Below, piece after piece: positions 23,589 to 35,988 of a DNA stretch of 64,000 bases. This stretch comes from Taxawa tesnikishii (nom. ined.). Lineage: Eukaryota > Ascomycota > Dothideomycetes > Dothideales. A program made the position numbers and the translations under genes. Position 1 is the first letter of the stretch, and the number at the start of each line of letters is the position of its first letter. Under the pieces are notes generated by a model that saw only the letters and a program-made list of their open reading frames with translations, did not search any database and was not told the DNA's origin. The stretch is taken from assembly GCA_030247885.1 (NCBI GenBank), contig JAPDRO010000016.1, positions 1 through 64,000 on the forward strand, read 5' to 3'.

Positions 23589-25073
23589 ACGACCCTGGGG
23601 TGATCGATCCTGTCGAGCCAGTCAAATATTGACGGGATGTGATCCCAGGAAAGCCTCTGTCACGAACCGTCCACCTCACCCTAGCTGACTCGGAAGGTAA
23701 TCCAATTCTCTTTCCTATAACATCTCATCCCCGCTGTCATTCCCTAACTCTTATAAAAAGTTTGCCACAATGACACACAAATGCAAATGAGACCTTAGGC
23801 AACCAACAAGCTCTACCAAGTCGCAGAGACGGTTGCAGATGGAAGGAACGCCCTCGCGACCGCCCTGCTCTGGGCAGAGTGAGTGCGGGATTCGCAGTGA
23901 GTCTCATCTCGAATGATGGTACACTGTGTGGATTTGTACGGTCCTGCTCCCCTGGTAGCAAATCCAAGTTCCGGATTCGCCGTTACCGCGCGCAACGGAA
24001 CTTATCCCGTTTGCGCAACTCTAGAGGAAAGTCACCTTCCCGGTCGAAATGCCGCATTAATGTACCCGGAACGCCATAAACGTCAACTTTGGAATCCGGC
24101 GTCTGCAAGCCTTTCCTGTCGAAAACCGGCCGTTAAACAGTGAGCTTGAGGTGAGGAGGGCAGTGGCTCGCGCTCAGGGTTGACAGTATGCTATCGGCGG
24201 GCAGGTTAATGGCAGAGTACCGCTGCGGGTGGACGAGTGGAAGTTCAGTTGCCTGGGCCGCGTGCTATAGGGTTGGATGCTCACATCGTGCCTTCCACTT
24301 CAGGCAGGATACGAACCAACATCCGAATCCGCACGCGCATGTCCACGTGCGTGTGCTTGAAATATATGGACGCTGCGGCATTATCCGCTTCTGACATATC
24401 CAGTCGTGAGGATACGCGACATCGTGGCACACATCAGTTTGATAACAATTCAGGGTTGTGATGGTCGCTCAGCCCTTCCCGCGTGTGCTAGAGAGAACAT
24501 TTAGATGTCTGTTCCACGAGATGTTTCTGAGCTGCAGTAACTTCGTCCAAAGGCAAGGATATGAAGAGGGTCGTAACAGCACTACACGATCATCAAATCT
24601 TCTGTAGTTATGACGGTCCGCAGCTCCAGCACTCCAGCAAGTGATACTGGACTTCAGCTTCTCTCGTTCGTGATGTGGAGCGCAACCTGATAATTGGGCG
24701 ACCGATAACAAGGAAGCAAAAGATTGCTTGCATTGGTATAGAGGAGATATATACAGAAGAACAGGACGTATGTGGTGAGGTCGAGAGAAGCTTGGCGTGC
24801 CTTTCTCCCTTCTCCTTGCCCCGCTGGCGTGAAGCTTCCCCGAACGTCCCTTCCCAGAGAGGCTATTGCATCACCGAAAAGTCCCAAGCCAAGTATGCCT
24901 TGTCGAAGCTCCATTCACCTTTGCAAAGCCTCTGCAGCGTCAGTTTCAACTCCTGCTCCAGCTCCTGCTCCAGCTCCAGCTCCAGACCCTCCTTGACAGA
25001 CTCGAGCACCTCCAGAAGAAGAACAACCCCTATCGCAGCCCTCCGACCGGTTTACACCCAACACCCACCCATC
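23589..25073. other. intergenic, upstream of the nicotinamidase gene
   Basis: Short ORFs only. The final part contains a CTCCTG/CTCCAG hexamer tract and the presumed promoter of the nicotinamidase gene. Confidence 0.5.
24950..24985. repeat. CTCCTG/CTCCAG hexamer tract
   Basis: About six imperfect tandem copies of a six-base unit, about 90 bases before the nicotinamidase start; probably in its 5' leader. Confidence 0.7.
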
Positions 25074-25844
25074 ATGGTTGCTGTGCAAGAACCCTTTAAG
25101 CCCGCAATAATCGTCGTGGACATGCAGGAGGACTTCTGCCCGCCAGTCAGCACTCGCCATGACCCTCGATAGAGGGAGGAAAAGCCCTTGTGCTTACACG
25201 CGCGACAGAACGGGCCTCTCGCCGTGGCCGGCACTCGCGAGATCGCGCCCACCATCAACAACCTTCTCACCTACCCCTTCGCCATGCGCGTCGCAACCAA
25301 AGACTTCCACCCCAAAGACCACATCTCATTCGCCTCAAACCACCCCGCGCCGAACAACAAGCCCTTCGAGTCCGAGATCACAATCGAGAATCCCTACAAC
25401 TCCGCCGAGACGCAGAAGACGCTTCTCTGGCCGGACCATTGTGTGCAAGGAACGCCGGGCACCGACCTGATACCCGAGCTCGACACGACGCATATCCAGC
25501 TCGTGTTCGAGAAAGGACAGGACCCAAGGGTCGAGATGTACTCGGCCTTTGCGGCTCCGTTCAAATCCCCGCCGGTCGCTAGCAGCGGGCTGGCGGAGAC
25601 ACTGAGGGTAAACGGTATCACACACGTGTACGTCGTGGGCGTCGCCTTCGACTACTGCGTCAAATACACGGCTATCGACTCCGCAAAAGAGGGATTCAAG
25701 ACGTTCGTTGTCGAGGAGGCTACGAAAGCAGTGAACCCCAGCTCAGCGGCTACAGATACTGTACTGAGGGATTTCGGGGAGAGCAACGTCCAGATGATCC
25801 ATGTGGATGGAAAGGAGCTCGAGCGTGTCAAGCGATTGTCTTGA
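25074..25844 (+). CDS. PNC1: nicotinamidase (isochorismatase-family cysteine hydrolase)
   Basis: Two exons (25074-25145 and 25209-25844) give 235 residues; the 63-nt intron (GTCAGC...GACAG) is phase 0 and its removal joins EDFCPP to NGPLAVAG, the continuous family motif. Catalytic Asp lies in VVDMQEDF (residue about 16). Metal-binding Asp/His/His lie in KDFHPKDH. The general-base Lys is expected in EKGQDPR, and the nucleophile Cys lies in GVAFDYCVKYTA with the preceding Val-Ala cis-peptide position. WPDHCVQGTPG is also typical. It deamidates nicotinamide to nicotinate in NAD+ salvage. Slightly longer than the 216-residue yeast enzyme. The donor GTCAGC is weak but coding continuity makes the intron firm. 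Confidence 0.93.
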
Positions 25845-28800
25845 TCCATCGTCTTGATGGACCAGGAAGCCCGAGTATATACATTCATTGTCGATTAGGA
25901 CATGGGGAGGAGTAGGAAGAAAAGGAAGGTGGATAGAGGTTCTGGGTTTCTGCGAAGAGTAGAGAATGAGAACCGGCTCCAACAAACTACTTCGTTTACC
26001 TATCCTGAAGACGGCCCCTGGACGGTATATGGTCGGACGCCTCCGTGCTGGAAGCTGCTTCTAATCCTGGATGTGCCTGGCATGTTGTTAGCATGTATCG
26101 ATCAACCTGTTATACAAGAAAGCGAGAAGGGACGGGCACGGAGGGGGACAACAACGCTGATCGTCCATCAACGCCTGTTCTGTTGATGATCTCAATCACG
26201 CCCTTCTGCCAGCCGTAGTGCTCCATGGAAAGACGCATCGTCACTTAGCATGTGGGCGCAAGCAATGGTGACGAATACGCGGGTGCCGACGATGAGGGTC
26301 GCACACACGTGCCGCCCGTCAACGCACCCGAAATGCTGCTGTATCTTGTCCTGCTCAACCAACCGTGGACTGTGCGCATTGGTATATGAGGTCGAGTTTA
26401 TGTCGACTTCGTTATGGGAATGGACTCAGGAGTGAATGCACGGGTCGTATGGTAGCAGCTCCGACCGGTATTACCAACGTTGTTGACATCGTCTCGACGG
26501 TGCCACCCTCAACGTGATCGTGGTGTATCATCTGGCGCAATCTTAGCTGGGCGCCATTCCTGTCGGGCAAGAAGGAGTCCATCGATGGGCCAGTCGCTAG
26601 CTCTCCCTTGTTGCTGACGGTCGGATACGCCAATTCTCATCACTCTGCGAAGTACATTTGTCTGCACAATCAACCCCTGTTTGTCGGTAGACTGCCGATC
26701 GCCCGATTGGCTCAGTTGCGAGAGCATCTGTGACCATGCTTGTAGAAGCGTCCTCTTCATCGGTCCTGTCAAACCGGCATTGGAGCACCGCGTTTGTTGC
26801 TCGACCGGTCAGCACCTCGGGACTATCTCTTGCGCAAAGCTAGGCGTTCTCGCACCATATGGTAAAGTCGGAGAATAGACACCAAAACGCGGTCTTGCGG
26901 TCCTGATGGCGATGGCGAGCTTATGGGAGGGTAAAAGACTCTTCTTTCCAGCTCTTGCTACCGGCATCAAACGTTTCCTCAAGTCTACATCCTCCTCCCG
27001 CGCCTGGATCCCTGGTGGAGTGGCCGCTACTGCGCGGCGTTCCCTGCGCGCCAGACCGCAGATACGGCTCTGGTACCCCAGCACGACCTCTCTAGTTTGG
27101 TCAAAGCAATCGCGGAGAAGCGGGCGCAGGTATTCTGCTGGAGGGATCGTTCGACAATGCATCTCTCGAAACGGAAAAGGAAGAGAAAAGTATACCGCCA
27201 GCGAAGTTGAAGCTCTCGCGATCGCGCCAACTGTTATGGTTAGGATATGCTGCTGACAAAGAGAGGACGACATACTTTTCACTGTGATTGCTTCTGAGCA
27301 ATCGGTCATCTCTTGAGCTATAGGCCTACACAAAGCTGTAATCGCTACTGTCCTTGTGTAAGCTGCATTGATTGTTCTGGGTTGAATGAGATCTGGTTTC
27401 CGGAGTCGTGTGAAGGGAAGCGGAAGAACTCTGAACGCGAGGTGAGAGAGCGAGCGTTTCCGAAAAAGCACGCGACTTCGGACACACTGCGATGCAATTC
27501 TTAGCAGGACTCATGAGAACGTACAAGAGCAGGTAGTTGGTATGTCTCGGGACGAAAAGTGGTGTCCAGAAGAGCAGTGTTGCAGTTGCTTGCGCTGTGG
27601 CCGTTGGGTCACGCAACAGAAACTTGACTGGTAACGGTTATACCACAAACTCCACAACGCACTCGGATCACCCTCTGAGACCCTGAGGGAGGACTGCATC
27701 ACATGTGCCTCACATTGGGCCTGCCAAGGTAAGTTTCAGAATCTGAAACGCACTGCGTAAGTGCGTGCGAATGTAGGTGTTCCTAGACACCCTATTTATT
27801 ACCCTATTTTCGAGATCTCCATCGGCGATGAAGAGAACTCTGAGCTGGGCATCTGGCGCGAGTTGCGGGCAGGGCAGGCGCTGGTGCAGACACCGTGACC
27901 TGCCTAATGACGTCTCCATAGAACACCCGCTAACAGACATACTATAGACCTGGCTTCGAATCCCACCATCGTCGACAAATAGGAACTCATTTCCCTCGTC
28001 TTGAGCCGGCAAGGCGTGGGCATCTGCCTTCCAGCCCATGAGCTGGATGCAGAAGCCCTTCAAAGGATCTTTTTTTGCTGATCTTTGTGAAGGACGCTCT
28101 CCTACTCTATGATATCTACTTGAGTCTCCTCTCTGCACTACTTCGCTGGTTATGGCGACTTTCCTAGACACTTCACCCACTTCGGCTCCAGCTTGTTTTC
28201 GCCCCTCGGCTGCCTCACGTCGATCTGCAAGCTTGATGCATTGCCCTTCGAGAACAACCGGACCTACAAAGGGGCAGAAGGGGTGGTAGGGCAATTCCGT
28301 GCTGCTGAAATAAAGCATTCTTTCCTAGACGCATGTTTGCTGTGCAATGTTGTTAAGTGCACGTTGCAGGGGCACTACCTTAGAGAGCAGATTGTGCAGC
28401 GAGCTTATCTACTCTGTGGCCCAATCCTTTCGGGATGCTCGACCCTTCTTTACTGTAGGTGCAGAATTTTGAACATTGCATTGAGTATACGGTACTACAC
28501 ACGTCCGCGCGTAGAGGGAGGGACAGGGCAGTTGAGCGTGCTGGAGCCTCCTGACCAAATTATGTGCAGGCCACCACGTCGAGCATGACGCGTATCTGCT
28601 TTGGCAGTACATGTACGTCAGTCTCCTAACCTTCATATATCCTCGTTTTGGTGTAACTTGACCGGCGCGAAATTGAGCACTCCGTTCGTCCACCTCGTAG
28701 CTCGGGCAGAGCACATGGCCACCGCTCATATCACTCCGCCTCGGGTGAAATGGATAGAAGAGATCTATATTAATGCAGACTATGAGCAGTACAGTAGCGA

Positions 28801-29806
28801 ACAATACATCGACGAGAGTGAGAGAGGGTGGATTGCTAGTCTGCGACACAACTGTGGCCGTTGTGCTGATACAACGATGCTCTTCCCAAGATTGCCTGAA
28901 GTGTTTTACGGATGGACTACTTAGATGAGAGTACTTTGTACTCAACCATAATGTGGCGACAGAAAGCGTTCGCAGTCCGCAAAGACCGCTGTCCGGACAT
29001 GCAGTGGGCGAGAGAAAGGACTCGTGCTGCGCTCTGAGTTGTTGAGAGTCATACACTGCATATTCCCCTCCACTTCGTATAGGCCATCAAGGCAGGTCTG
29101 TAGGTGCCAGTGGGTATGTCCACATGCGTTGGTATGTTACGGGACGGGCCCGAATGTGCACGTCAAGCAAGAGTGAGTTTGGGTCGTGTGACACAGAATC
29201 CTGTCTTTCATGGAACTCACACCAGTGACAATCTAAGTGAAGTCCTGCCTGACTGCTTGGATCTTTACCCCTGCTTTCGACCAACTTTTCAGAGCGCCCT
29301 TCAACAGTACTTTGCCATACAGCCGCTAGACGCTCTTATCACACGCAAGCTAGACACTATAATGAATTCAGTTTTCGCCAATTCATCCACGCGGGATCTG
29401 AGATAAGATATAAAACTACGTCGTGGCAGAAGACCGCGTTTGGCTGCCCGACATCCAGGCTCACCGTCACGCGTCCCAATCACCCGCGTATGCAGACAGG
29501 TTGGCGACAGAATTCGCGAGCTATTCTGCGGAAACAACATCATCGTCGGACAGAACATCGACCCCGTTGGAGGCGAACCGAGGATCGATGCCGGCAACCG
29601 CAACCATCACGAGACGGAAGCGCTCAACGACTTCTTGGGCAACTGCATGGTCTGAAAGTGGTTCCTGGGAGGTCGAGAAGGGAACAGATTCCGCGTTGCA
29701 AGATCTACCTAGACGCCAACGATACAACCATCATATCACCAAGCATCATCAGTCGAACAAATGAACCACTCCAAGACACTGTCTAACCGCGGAGGAATAC
29801 TTGCGA
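25845..29806. other. intergenic, about 4 kb, no firm gene
   Basis: Longest frames are minus-strand ORFs at 26809-27471 (220 codons), 27710-28318 (202) and 28409-29056 (215) and a plus-strand ORF at 28601-28924. None shows a recognisable domain, and each is matched by open frames on the opposite strand, so none can be called with confidence. A plus-strand stretch near 27130-27280 (LEGSFDNASLETEKEEKS, LLWLGYAADKERTT) has coding-like composition but no start or continuation. Confidence 0.45.
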
Positions 29807-31426
29807 CTAGGACGTCTTAAACTTTCCTACCCGTGCAGAGGCCACGCTCCTTCTGCCCCAAGCTGGCTCAGAAAGTTCGGACTCAACTAGGTACGCCAAG
29901 AGGCTGCTCAGCCCGAACAGTACCACAACCAAATCCAAGACATGCGCCGCCCACCATATGTGTTGCACACCAAGCATACAAGTCGCGTACTCGAACTTCC
30001 ATCTCCTGTCGTCCTCGTCGAACCAAGCACTCAGCAGACCAGCGTTTCCGCCATATGAGCCCATCATACTGCGTACGGTGATCTCTCGGATTCCATGGAT
30101 GTCCTCATCGTTCACAAACGAACTAGCAGACGGGTATCGCGATACTGTCCAAAGAGAGTTCGTGTTCTCCTGCTCTTGAGAGTTTGAATCTTCTGACCGG
30201 TAATGGTAGACATCGCAGCCCTCATGGTCATGTCCGTTCAGGATGATGCCTCTTCCTTTCGCAGCACTATTTCCCTCTTCAGGGCCAAACAGCCCATCTA
30301 AGATCACTTTGCTTCCTTCGCTACTTAAGTGGTTTTGCTCTTTGATGCCGCCGCCTTGGCCGTCTGGAAAGAATTCGAAGAATGGTCCATCAACACAAAC
30401 TCCGGCCTCTTTGTGCAACGGGATATGCGTGAGGAGTATGGTGGTATCCTCAGATCTGGACTGCCGTCCGATATGTGAGTTGAGAAAGGCGTGCGTTTCC
30501 TGTTGTGCCTCCTTTTGCCAGGCCGGTGAGTCCAGGTTCATCGAGTTGAGGACAATCAGCTGAAGCTCCGGTGTGCTTGCTGTCAGCGGAGGGAACGCGG
30601 ATTCAGAGCTAGTAGATGCGTTCGTAGGCATCTGAAATCGTATATCCCAATTCGTTCTGCCAAAGGCTTTCTCAAACCTCTCGATCCTTTTGCTGTTGAT
30701 GTCTCCCGCGTAGCCGATATCGTGATTGCCCGCAACATTGATGAGCCAATTCACCCATTCTTTCCAGTCTTCGCGCCCTTCAACGCCAGGAGCACTGTCC
30801 ATCTCGGACCCGACTCTGGTATCATGCCGTCCCATCACCTCCTCAGGCACTCTTTCGGCCCCCTTAAATACCCTCTTCCAAAATCTCTCTGTCCTCCTTG
30901 CGAACTCCTCATCGTCAATCCACTGACTGCCCAACAAATCGCCTAGAACCACGGTATGCGTCGGCTGCGTCCACCAGCGTATGGAGCGGTAGATATGCGC
31001 CAGATAGTAATCGTTCCCGAAAAGATCCAGACGTTTCCTGTAACTCCGCAGCACTCTAGGTACATCGTCCGTAACCAGATCCTTTGCAGCTTTCTTCAAG
31101 CTACTAGGCACACCCTTCAATCCTCCATCGACAACTTCTCGGCGGAAGCGCAAGAGGCTGGGGAACAGCGGCGCACGAGGATCAGGCAAACTCGTATCGC
31201 CTTCTAGTTGCGGATCTCCAAGTGCCAGTAGCCGGAAGGGCGCGATTTGCGCGGGCGCTGCAGCCCCGCTTTGGGAGGGCTCAAGGAAACATGTCGATTG
31301 CGCGGCTTTGGCTTCTGGGAAAGCACAGTTTTGAACCGCCGGGTAGGTGTAGATGAGGACGGTGAAGATTATGGAGGGCGGCAGCAGGAAGCGGAAGACC
31401 AGGAAGAAGAGGCTGGAGAGGCGCAT
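29807..31426 (-). CDS. TED1: CDC1/TED1-family metallophosphoesterase (GPI-anchor remodelling)
   Basis: Single exon, 539 residues. An N-terminal membrane segment (about 5-28) precedes a calcineurin-like phosphoesterase domain with all metal-binding signatures in order: LALGDPQLEG (about 68-77), VVLGDLLGSQW (about 160), NVAGNHDIGY (about 233), LLTHIPLH (about 333) and LNGHDHEGCD (about 398). A second membrane segment lies near the C-terminus (WWAAHVLDLVVVLFGLSSLL). This is the layout of yeast Ted1/Cdc1 and mammalian PGAP5, which remove ethanolamine phosphate from GPI anchors in the ER to permit export of GPI proteins. Assignment to TED1 rather than CDC1 rests on general resemblance; the family call is firm. 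Confidence 0.88.
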   Translation of the reverse strand: MRLSSLFFLVFRFLLPPSIIFTVLIYTYPAVQNCAFPEAKAAQSTCFLEPSQSGAAAPAQIAPFRLLALGDPQLEGDTSLPDPRAPLFPSLLRFRREVVDGGLKGVPSSLKKAAKDLVTDDVPRVLRSYRKRLDLFGNDYYLAHIYRSIRWWTQPTHTVVLGDLLGSQWIDDEEFARRTERFWKRVFKGAERVPEEVMGRHDTRVGSEMDSAPGVEGREDWKEWVNWLINVAGNHDIGYAGDINSKRIERFEKAFGRTNWDIRFQMPTNASTSSESAFPPLTASTPELQLIVLNSMNLDSPAWQKEAQQETHAFLNSHIGRQSRSEDTTILLTHIPLHKEAGVCVDGPFFEFFPDGQGGGIKEQNHLSSEGSKVILDGLFGPEEGNSAAKGRGIILNGHDHEGCDVYHYRSEDSNSQEQENTNSLWTVSRYPSASSFVNDEDIHGIREITVRSMMGSYGGNAGLLSAWFDEDDRRWKFEYATCMLGVQHIWWAAHVLDLVVVLFGLSSLLAYLVESELSEPAWGRRSVASARVGKFKTS

Positions 31427-31700
31427 GGAGACATGATATCGTTGTACGCTTGATGGGTTGAAGGGCGGAGATGCAAAGTCAAGGGTGCGGTGCGGGAGAA
31501 CCTCGGGACTGCGGAGTGAAGGCCGTTCATACTGCTCCGGTTTGATATCCTCTTTCTTCCATCAACACGCTCTTCGACATGCAGTTCCCATCTCGTCAGC
31601 TATTGCTCGAAACCGAGACATGCTGCAAGTCTACGTTTTAGCGTGTCGACAGTCTTCATGCGCTGGACCACAGATCCCTGTCGACCCTTGGTGGACATTC

Positions 31701-31733
<33 letters not shown>

Positions 31734-32088
31734 TCCTAACAAATTCGACTTCGGGTCCACCACAACATAGTAACGGCATAGTAGGTTGATCCGCTCTAGT
31801 AGTTAGGCCTTCCAATACAGCCATGACGCGTCTTCTAGTGCTCTGCTCTGGTTGGACGCCTGAACAGATACATATTGCACCCGACTATGCATAGACGGAT
31901 GGTTGTTCCTTCAAAAGCTCGTAAGTGTGTGTTCTCTCACCCGTTTTGTATTAAGGCCACCCTTTCTCTAAACCCCTTGGACCAACTTGTCCATCACTGT
32001 AGCCACGCATGCCTTCAGAGAGCGTGACACTACTGCGCATACATCGGCTTGAAGATTGAGAACTTCCACGCTCTGCTTGCTTGCCAGT
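31427..32088. other. divergent intergenic region
   Basis: 660 bases between the phosphoesterase start (minus) and the FAD monooxygenase start (plus). Contains a CAGCAA repeat; no gene seen. Presumed to hold both promoters. Confidence 0.55.
31701..31733. repeat. CAGCAA hexamer microsatellite
   Basis: Five and a half perfect tandem copies in the divergent promoter region. Confidence 0.85.
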
Positions 32089-33358
32089 ATGGCGGGTCCT
32101 GATTTCAGTGTGCTCGTGGTTGGTGGCGGGTCTTGCGGACTTGCCTTGGCACAAGGTCTCAAATACGCCGGCATACCTTACACGCTCTACGAGCGCGATT
32201 CTGAAGAGGACTACCATCGCAGGCCAAGGGATTGGGGTTCTCTGTTGCACTGGGGCGCGGAGTATTTGGAAAAGTGTCTTCCTCCAGACCTCTGGCAAAG
32301 AAGGTCCGAGATGTATGTTGATCCCTGGAACGACTACGCCACGCCGCCGATTTACTGGAACGCGAAGACTGGGGAGATCATCAAGCGTATCGAAGGGTCT
32401 AAGCTTGTTCGAGTGTCACGGAGGAAAGTTCGCCTGCTGCTCTCCGAAGGACTGGACATTGAGGTGATATATCTACGATCCAAGCGAGGAACCTGTGACT
32501 GACCAAGCGCTGCAGTTTTCCAAGCGGCTCAAGTCAATCAGCCCCGATGGCAACGGCGCGCGAGCGGTGTTTGAAGATGGCACCAGTGCTGCAGGCTCGC
32601 TCATCGTCGGCTGCGATGGGGGCAGATCTGCGGTCCGGGAGTACATTGTAGGGTCTGAAGCGGCGACAGGATTTGATACCGACATCACGATAATCAACAC
32701 CATGAGCCAATATACAGCCAAGCAAGCCCTTGCTCTACGCGCGAGGCATCCCATTATATCGACTTGTTACCACCCAGACAAGCCTATCGCTGGTCTCATA
32801 GCCACCCTGGATATACCTTCAAAAGATGCTCCACCAGAGACTTGGAAATTTCAGGTCTATACTTCCTGGAGAGGCGCACCGCGCAAAGCCGACTTTGAGA
32901 CGCCAGCAGATGCTATGCGCTTCTTCAAGAGCCGCTTCGCAGAGATGGCCGAACCCTTCCGTTCTGCGGGACTTGCTTTTTCGGACGACTTTACACTACC
33001 GGTGGATTCTGGTTGGAACTTTAAGCCGCTCGGTGACTTTGCATGGGACAACCATAACGGGAGAGTCACTGTTGCCGGGGATGCAGCACACAGCATGCTG
33101 CCCCACCGTGGCCAGGGCCTGAACAACGCGATCATGGACGCAGCAGAGATACTGGAAGCTGTGAAGAGGGTTGCTGAGGGGGATGCAAGCCTTGGAGAAG
33201 CAATTGGAGCGTATGAGGCGGAGATGCGAATCCAGGGCAGCGAAGAGGTCGACAGAACACTTGAGGTGGCGGCAAATGCCAGTTTCTCTAGGTTCCAGGC
33301 GTCGCCAATGGTCAAGATCGGCTTGCAAAAAGCTGAGAAAGACCAGGGAAAGCTGTGA
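32089..33358 (+). CDS. FAD-dependent monooxygenase (salicylate-hydroxylase type)
   Basis: Two exons (32089-32463, 32516-33358), 405 residues, 52-nt phase-0 intron (GTGATA...TGCAG) whose removal gives LDIEFSKRLKSIS. The N-terminal Rossmann motif is VLVVGGGSCGLALAQGL (GxGxxG-type). The central GCDGGRSAVRE is the DG motif that contacts FAD and NAD(P)H. AGDAAHSMLPHRGQGLNNAIMDA is the GD motif closing the FAD site. This is the PF01494 layout of class A aromatic or secondary-metabolite hydroxylases. Cytosolic; NAD(P)H and O2 dependent. The substrate cannot be read. No other pathway gene is adjacent, so no cluster is claimed. Start chosen at the ATG just before the Rossmann motif. Confidence 0.9.
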
Positions 33359-33811
33359 TGGCTGACCGGTACCCTTTGTCCATACGACAATGAGAGAGAG
33401 TTGTACGCGTTGGTAGGTGATTTGACGCGTTGGCTGCGGGGTGATTCAGAAGCAGGGCGTATCACGCCACCACCCGTATTACTTCTTGGCTCCACTCGCC
33501 GGGTGCTCTTCCCTCCTTGATACGGCACAACAACGGTGTCAAAGGGCATATACAATCGGTTTGCGTCAGATTACCGAAGTCCTATCTCAGCCTCGTGATG
33601 GCCTGATATAACGTCGGGTCAGATCCTTGATAGACGGCTTAGCCGATCAAGCTGAACCCTCGCGGCACCGCTCCGCATGCCAGGCGTCAACCATTCTTCT
33701 TGACATTGGAAACGAGCGGTGTTGCTGCATTGGAAACGATTTGTATACACTCCGAATCACAAAGCATTCTGAGCGCACTACCTCGTCTCAAATCCAGAAA
33801 ACGAAACGAAC
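33359..33811. other. intergenic
   Basis: 450 bases between two plus-strand genes; no ORF with support. Presumed promoter of the single-pass membrane protein gene. Confidence 0.5.
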
Positions 33812-34607
33812 ATGGCCGACGACAGCTACAAGGAGGTGCAACGGCTCGATGGTCTCGAGGTAGTCCGAGGACAAGCGGATGGTATCGAAGTTATCTCAGG
33901 GCATGTCAATGGCCACAGCATATACACCAATGGTTCTTTGGAGCCTGATGTACATCACGGTCTCGTTAAGTCATGGAGAGAGAAGAGCCGTTTACCTTGC
34001 GGTCTCAGCCCCATAGCTTTCTGCACCATTGTCGCCATTATAACAGCTCTGGTCGTAGGAGGCGCAGTCGGAGGCGGAATGGCGTCCCTCATCGGGCACG
34101 ACAGATGGTTGGGATGCGCGCCCGTCGAACGTTTTCCAAGAGCGACGGCTGACACAGAACAGCGACACAAGCTCTCTGGAAGGTCCCCACCGGCTCGTTG
34201 CGACTGTTGCAAACTACACACCGCAACCACCCTTGTCCGTCGTCTCCCTAGCATCAAGGTGTCCGTCCTCCAATACCACAACATTCGTTACGCACACGCC
34301 GAAGCAGAACTCGACGTACACGATCAACTGCGGAACAGCTCTGATTGAAGGTAGTGTTGGCGATGATACAGGTCTCGTCATCGGTGGGCTCGGTGGCTCT
34401 TATGCTTATACCCTCGAGGACTGCGCTGCCGCATGCGCATTCAGGAACTCGTGGGCAGCTACAGCACAACAGGGCGACTGTAGAGCCGCATCTTGGTATA
34501 CACCAATGAGGGACAAGCTGACGGAATGGGGCGTCAATTGCTTCCTGTGGAACGGGGTTAACGCGGGATATTCAGATCCCGATGCTGTATTGGTTATCAG
34601 AACTTGA
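33812..34607 (+). CDS. single-pass membrane protein with Cys-rich ectodomain
   Basis: From ATG 33812 an acidic, Tyr/Asn-containing cytosolic segment of about 60 residues precedes SPIAFCTIVAIITALVVGGAVGGGM, a membrane helix with a small-residue tail. A GGG run at 34094-34096 reads one base too long: with two G the frame stays open to 34607 (264 residues). The ectodomain is rich in Thr, Ser and Asn, then holds Cys residues in INCGTALIEG, LEDCAAACAFRN, GDCRAASWY and GVNCFLWNG, with LEDCAAAC resembling a PAN/apple or WSC-like spacing. It is probably a surface protein, type II by charge. Function unknown; similar fungal proteins are usually annotated hypothetical. Confidence 0.65.
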
Positions 34608-35817
34608 TACAATGGGAGAAACGCGAGCGGGGTTCGGCTTGTTTCTTATCGTCATATGCAATATGACAATGTCTGTTGAGTCTGGCGTGTGGACGTCTCC
34701 TGGAAAGCCGCCCTTACACAGCGCGCTAAGTCGATATGATCCGATTGGGATGATCCGGAGTGAGGGCTGTGACGACCGCGTCCGACTGTTCCAGGTCAGA
34801 GACGGCAATTCGTAGCAGTGGTTGTCTGACTCAGCGTGACTAGTCCTCTCTTCCTTTCTCTTAGGCAACATTCAACGGCCTGGTCTTCGTGTGCGTACGG
34901 GCAACCCATGCACATGGATCGGATGCCGAGGTCTGTCGTTGACACAGAGCGTCCATCTGCATCCAAGGGCTTGAGACGCCGCTTCACAGTGTGCAGCCCC
35001 TTTCGCAAACGTGCGAGCCTTTCTGCTCCTCTGTGGAGTACTGAGAAGTGTTGGAATGCTCGTGTCGATAGAGTGTGTAGGGATTCGTAGTTTAAACAGA
35101 ATACCCCTGTTATTTTGTAGAGCGGACCTCGCTTTCCACTTCATCCCTGCTGCCAGGTATGACCATACACACTCATACCACGCTTCGAACCACCATCTTT
35201 GACAGCCCGGGAACGCGATCACGGATCTTCAGTTGCCTGTTCCAAACAATCGAGGCTGTTGCCTCCTCCAATAGGCTCGCGTGGGATGCGAATGTGATAT
35301 GGATCCCTAATGGCTTTGTCCGTTCAGTCATCTGTCTGTCCTATCCGCCATTTCGCGTTCATGGGCCTGTCGTTGTACCGTGTGTGATTACAGCCACCCG
35401 CAGTGCTATGCTCTTCAGATCTAGCGGTAGGCACTCTCGGTATGATTATCTCCACCCTCCATCCCTGAGGTTTACAATTGGACGAGCTCGCCGGCGGGAG
35501 CAAACAAGCGACCCAGACACCCACCGGACCGGATCAAGTATTTGTCCGGTCACCGTTCGACGATTGTCCAGACATCTCATCTGTATTTGACACTTATCAA
35601 TTTCGCAGCAATCACCGCAACTCTATTGAACCTTCGTGTTCGCGAATCCAACATGCGACGACGATATGTCGTACCTCCCTGTAAGAGGCACACATAGACG
35701 ACGCTGTTGCTACAATGACAGCCACCCCTTAATGTAAAAAGCCCTAAGGTTGTTTCATCGAGACGGTTCCGAAACACTGACAACTACTCCGTCGGCGCGA
35801 CTCCGCACTCTTTCCAG
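34608..35817. other. intergenic, no gene seen
   Basis: 1.2 kb with short ORFs in several frames and no recognisable motif; the end forms the promoter of the secreted-protein gene. Confidence 0.5.
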
Positions 35818-35827
35818 TATAAGTATA
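35818..35827 (+). promoter_or_regulatory. TATA-like box of the secreted-protein gene
   Basis: TATAAGTATA, about 160 bases before ATG 35989 and followed by a C/T-rich leader, an arrangement usual in highly expressed fungal genes. No experimental support. Confidence 0.45.
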
Positions 35828-35988
35828 GGTATTTAGTCTTGGTTGATTCTCCTGTGTCTACTTCACTGTTCATCGCGCTGCTTCCGCGTCTGCTGGCAAC
35901 ACATGCTTCTCATTCTCCTTCGCTAGTTACAACAAACTATCCCCGCCGGACGAGGATAACCACATTCGTTCAACACCGACAAAAAATA

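Noticed and set aside
26809-27471. 220-codon minus-strand ORF
   Set aside because: No domain, odd Arg/Ala/Leu composition, and overlapping open frames on the plus strand with equally protein-like pieces.
27950-27970. tRNA-like B box (CTTCGAATCCC)
   Set aside because: The base before TTC breaks the stem and upstream sequence has no D or anticodon arm.
28409-29056. 215-codon minus-strand ORF
   Set aside because: No recognisable motif and the plus strand is open over the same bases; strand and reality cannot be decided.
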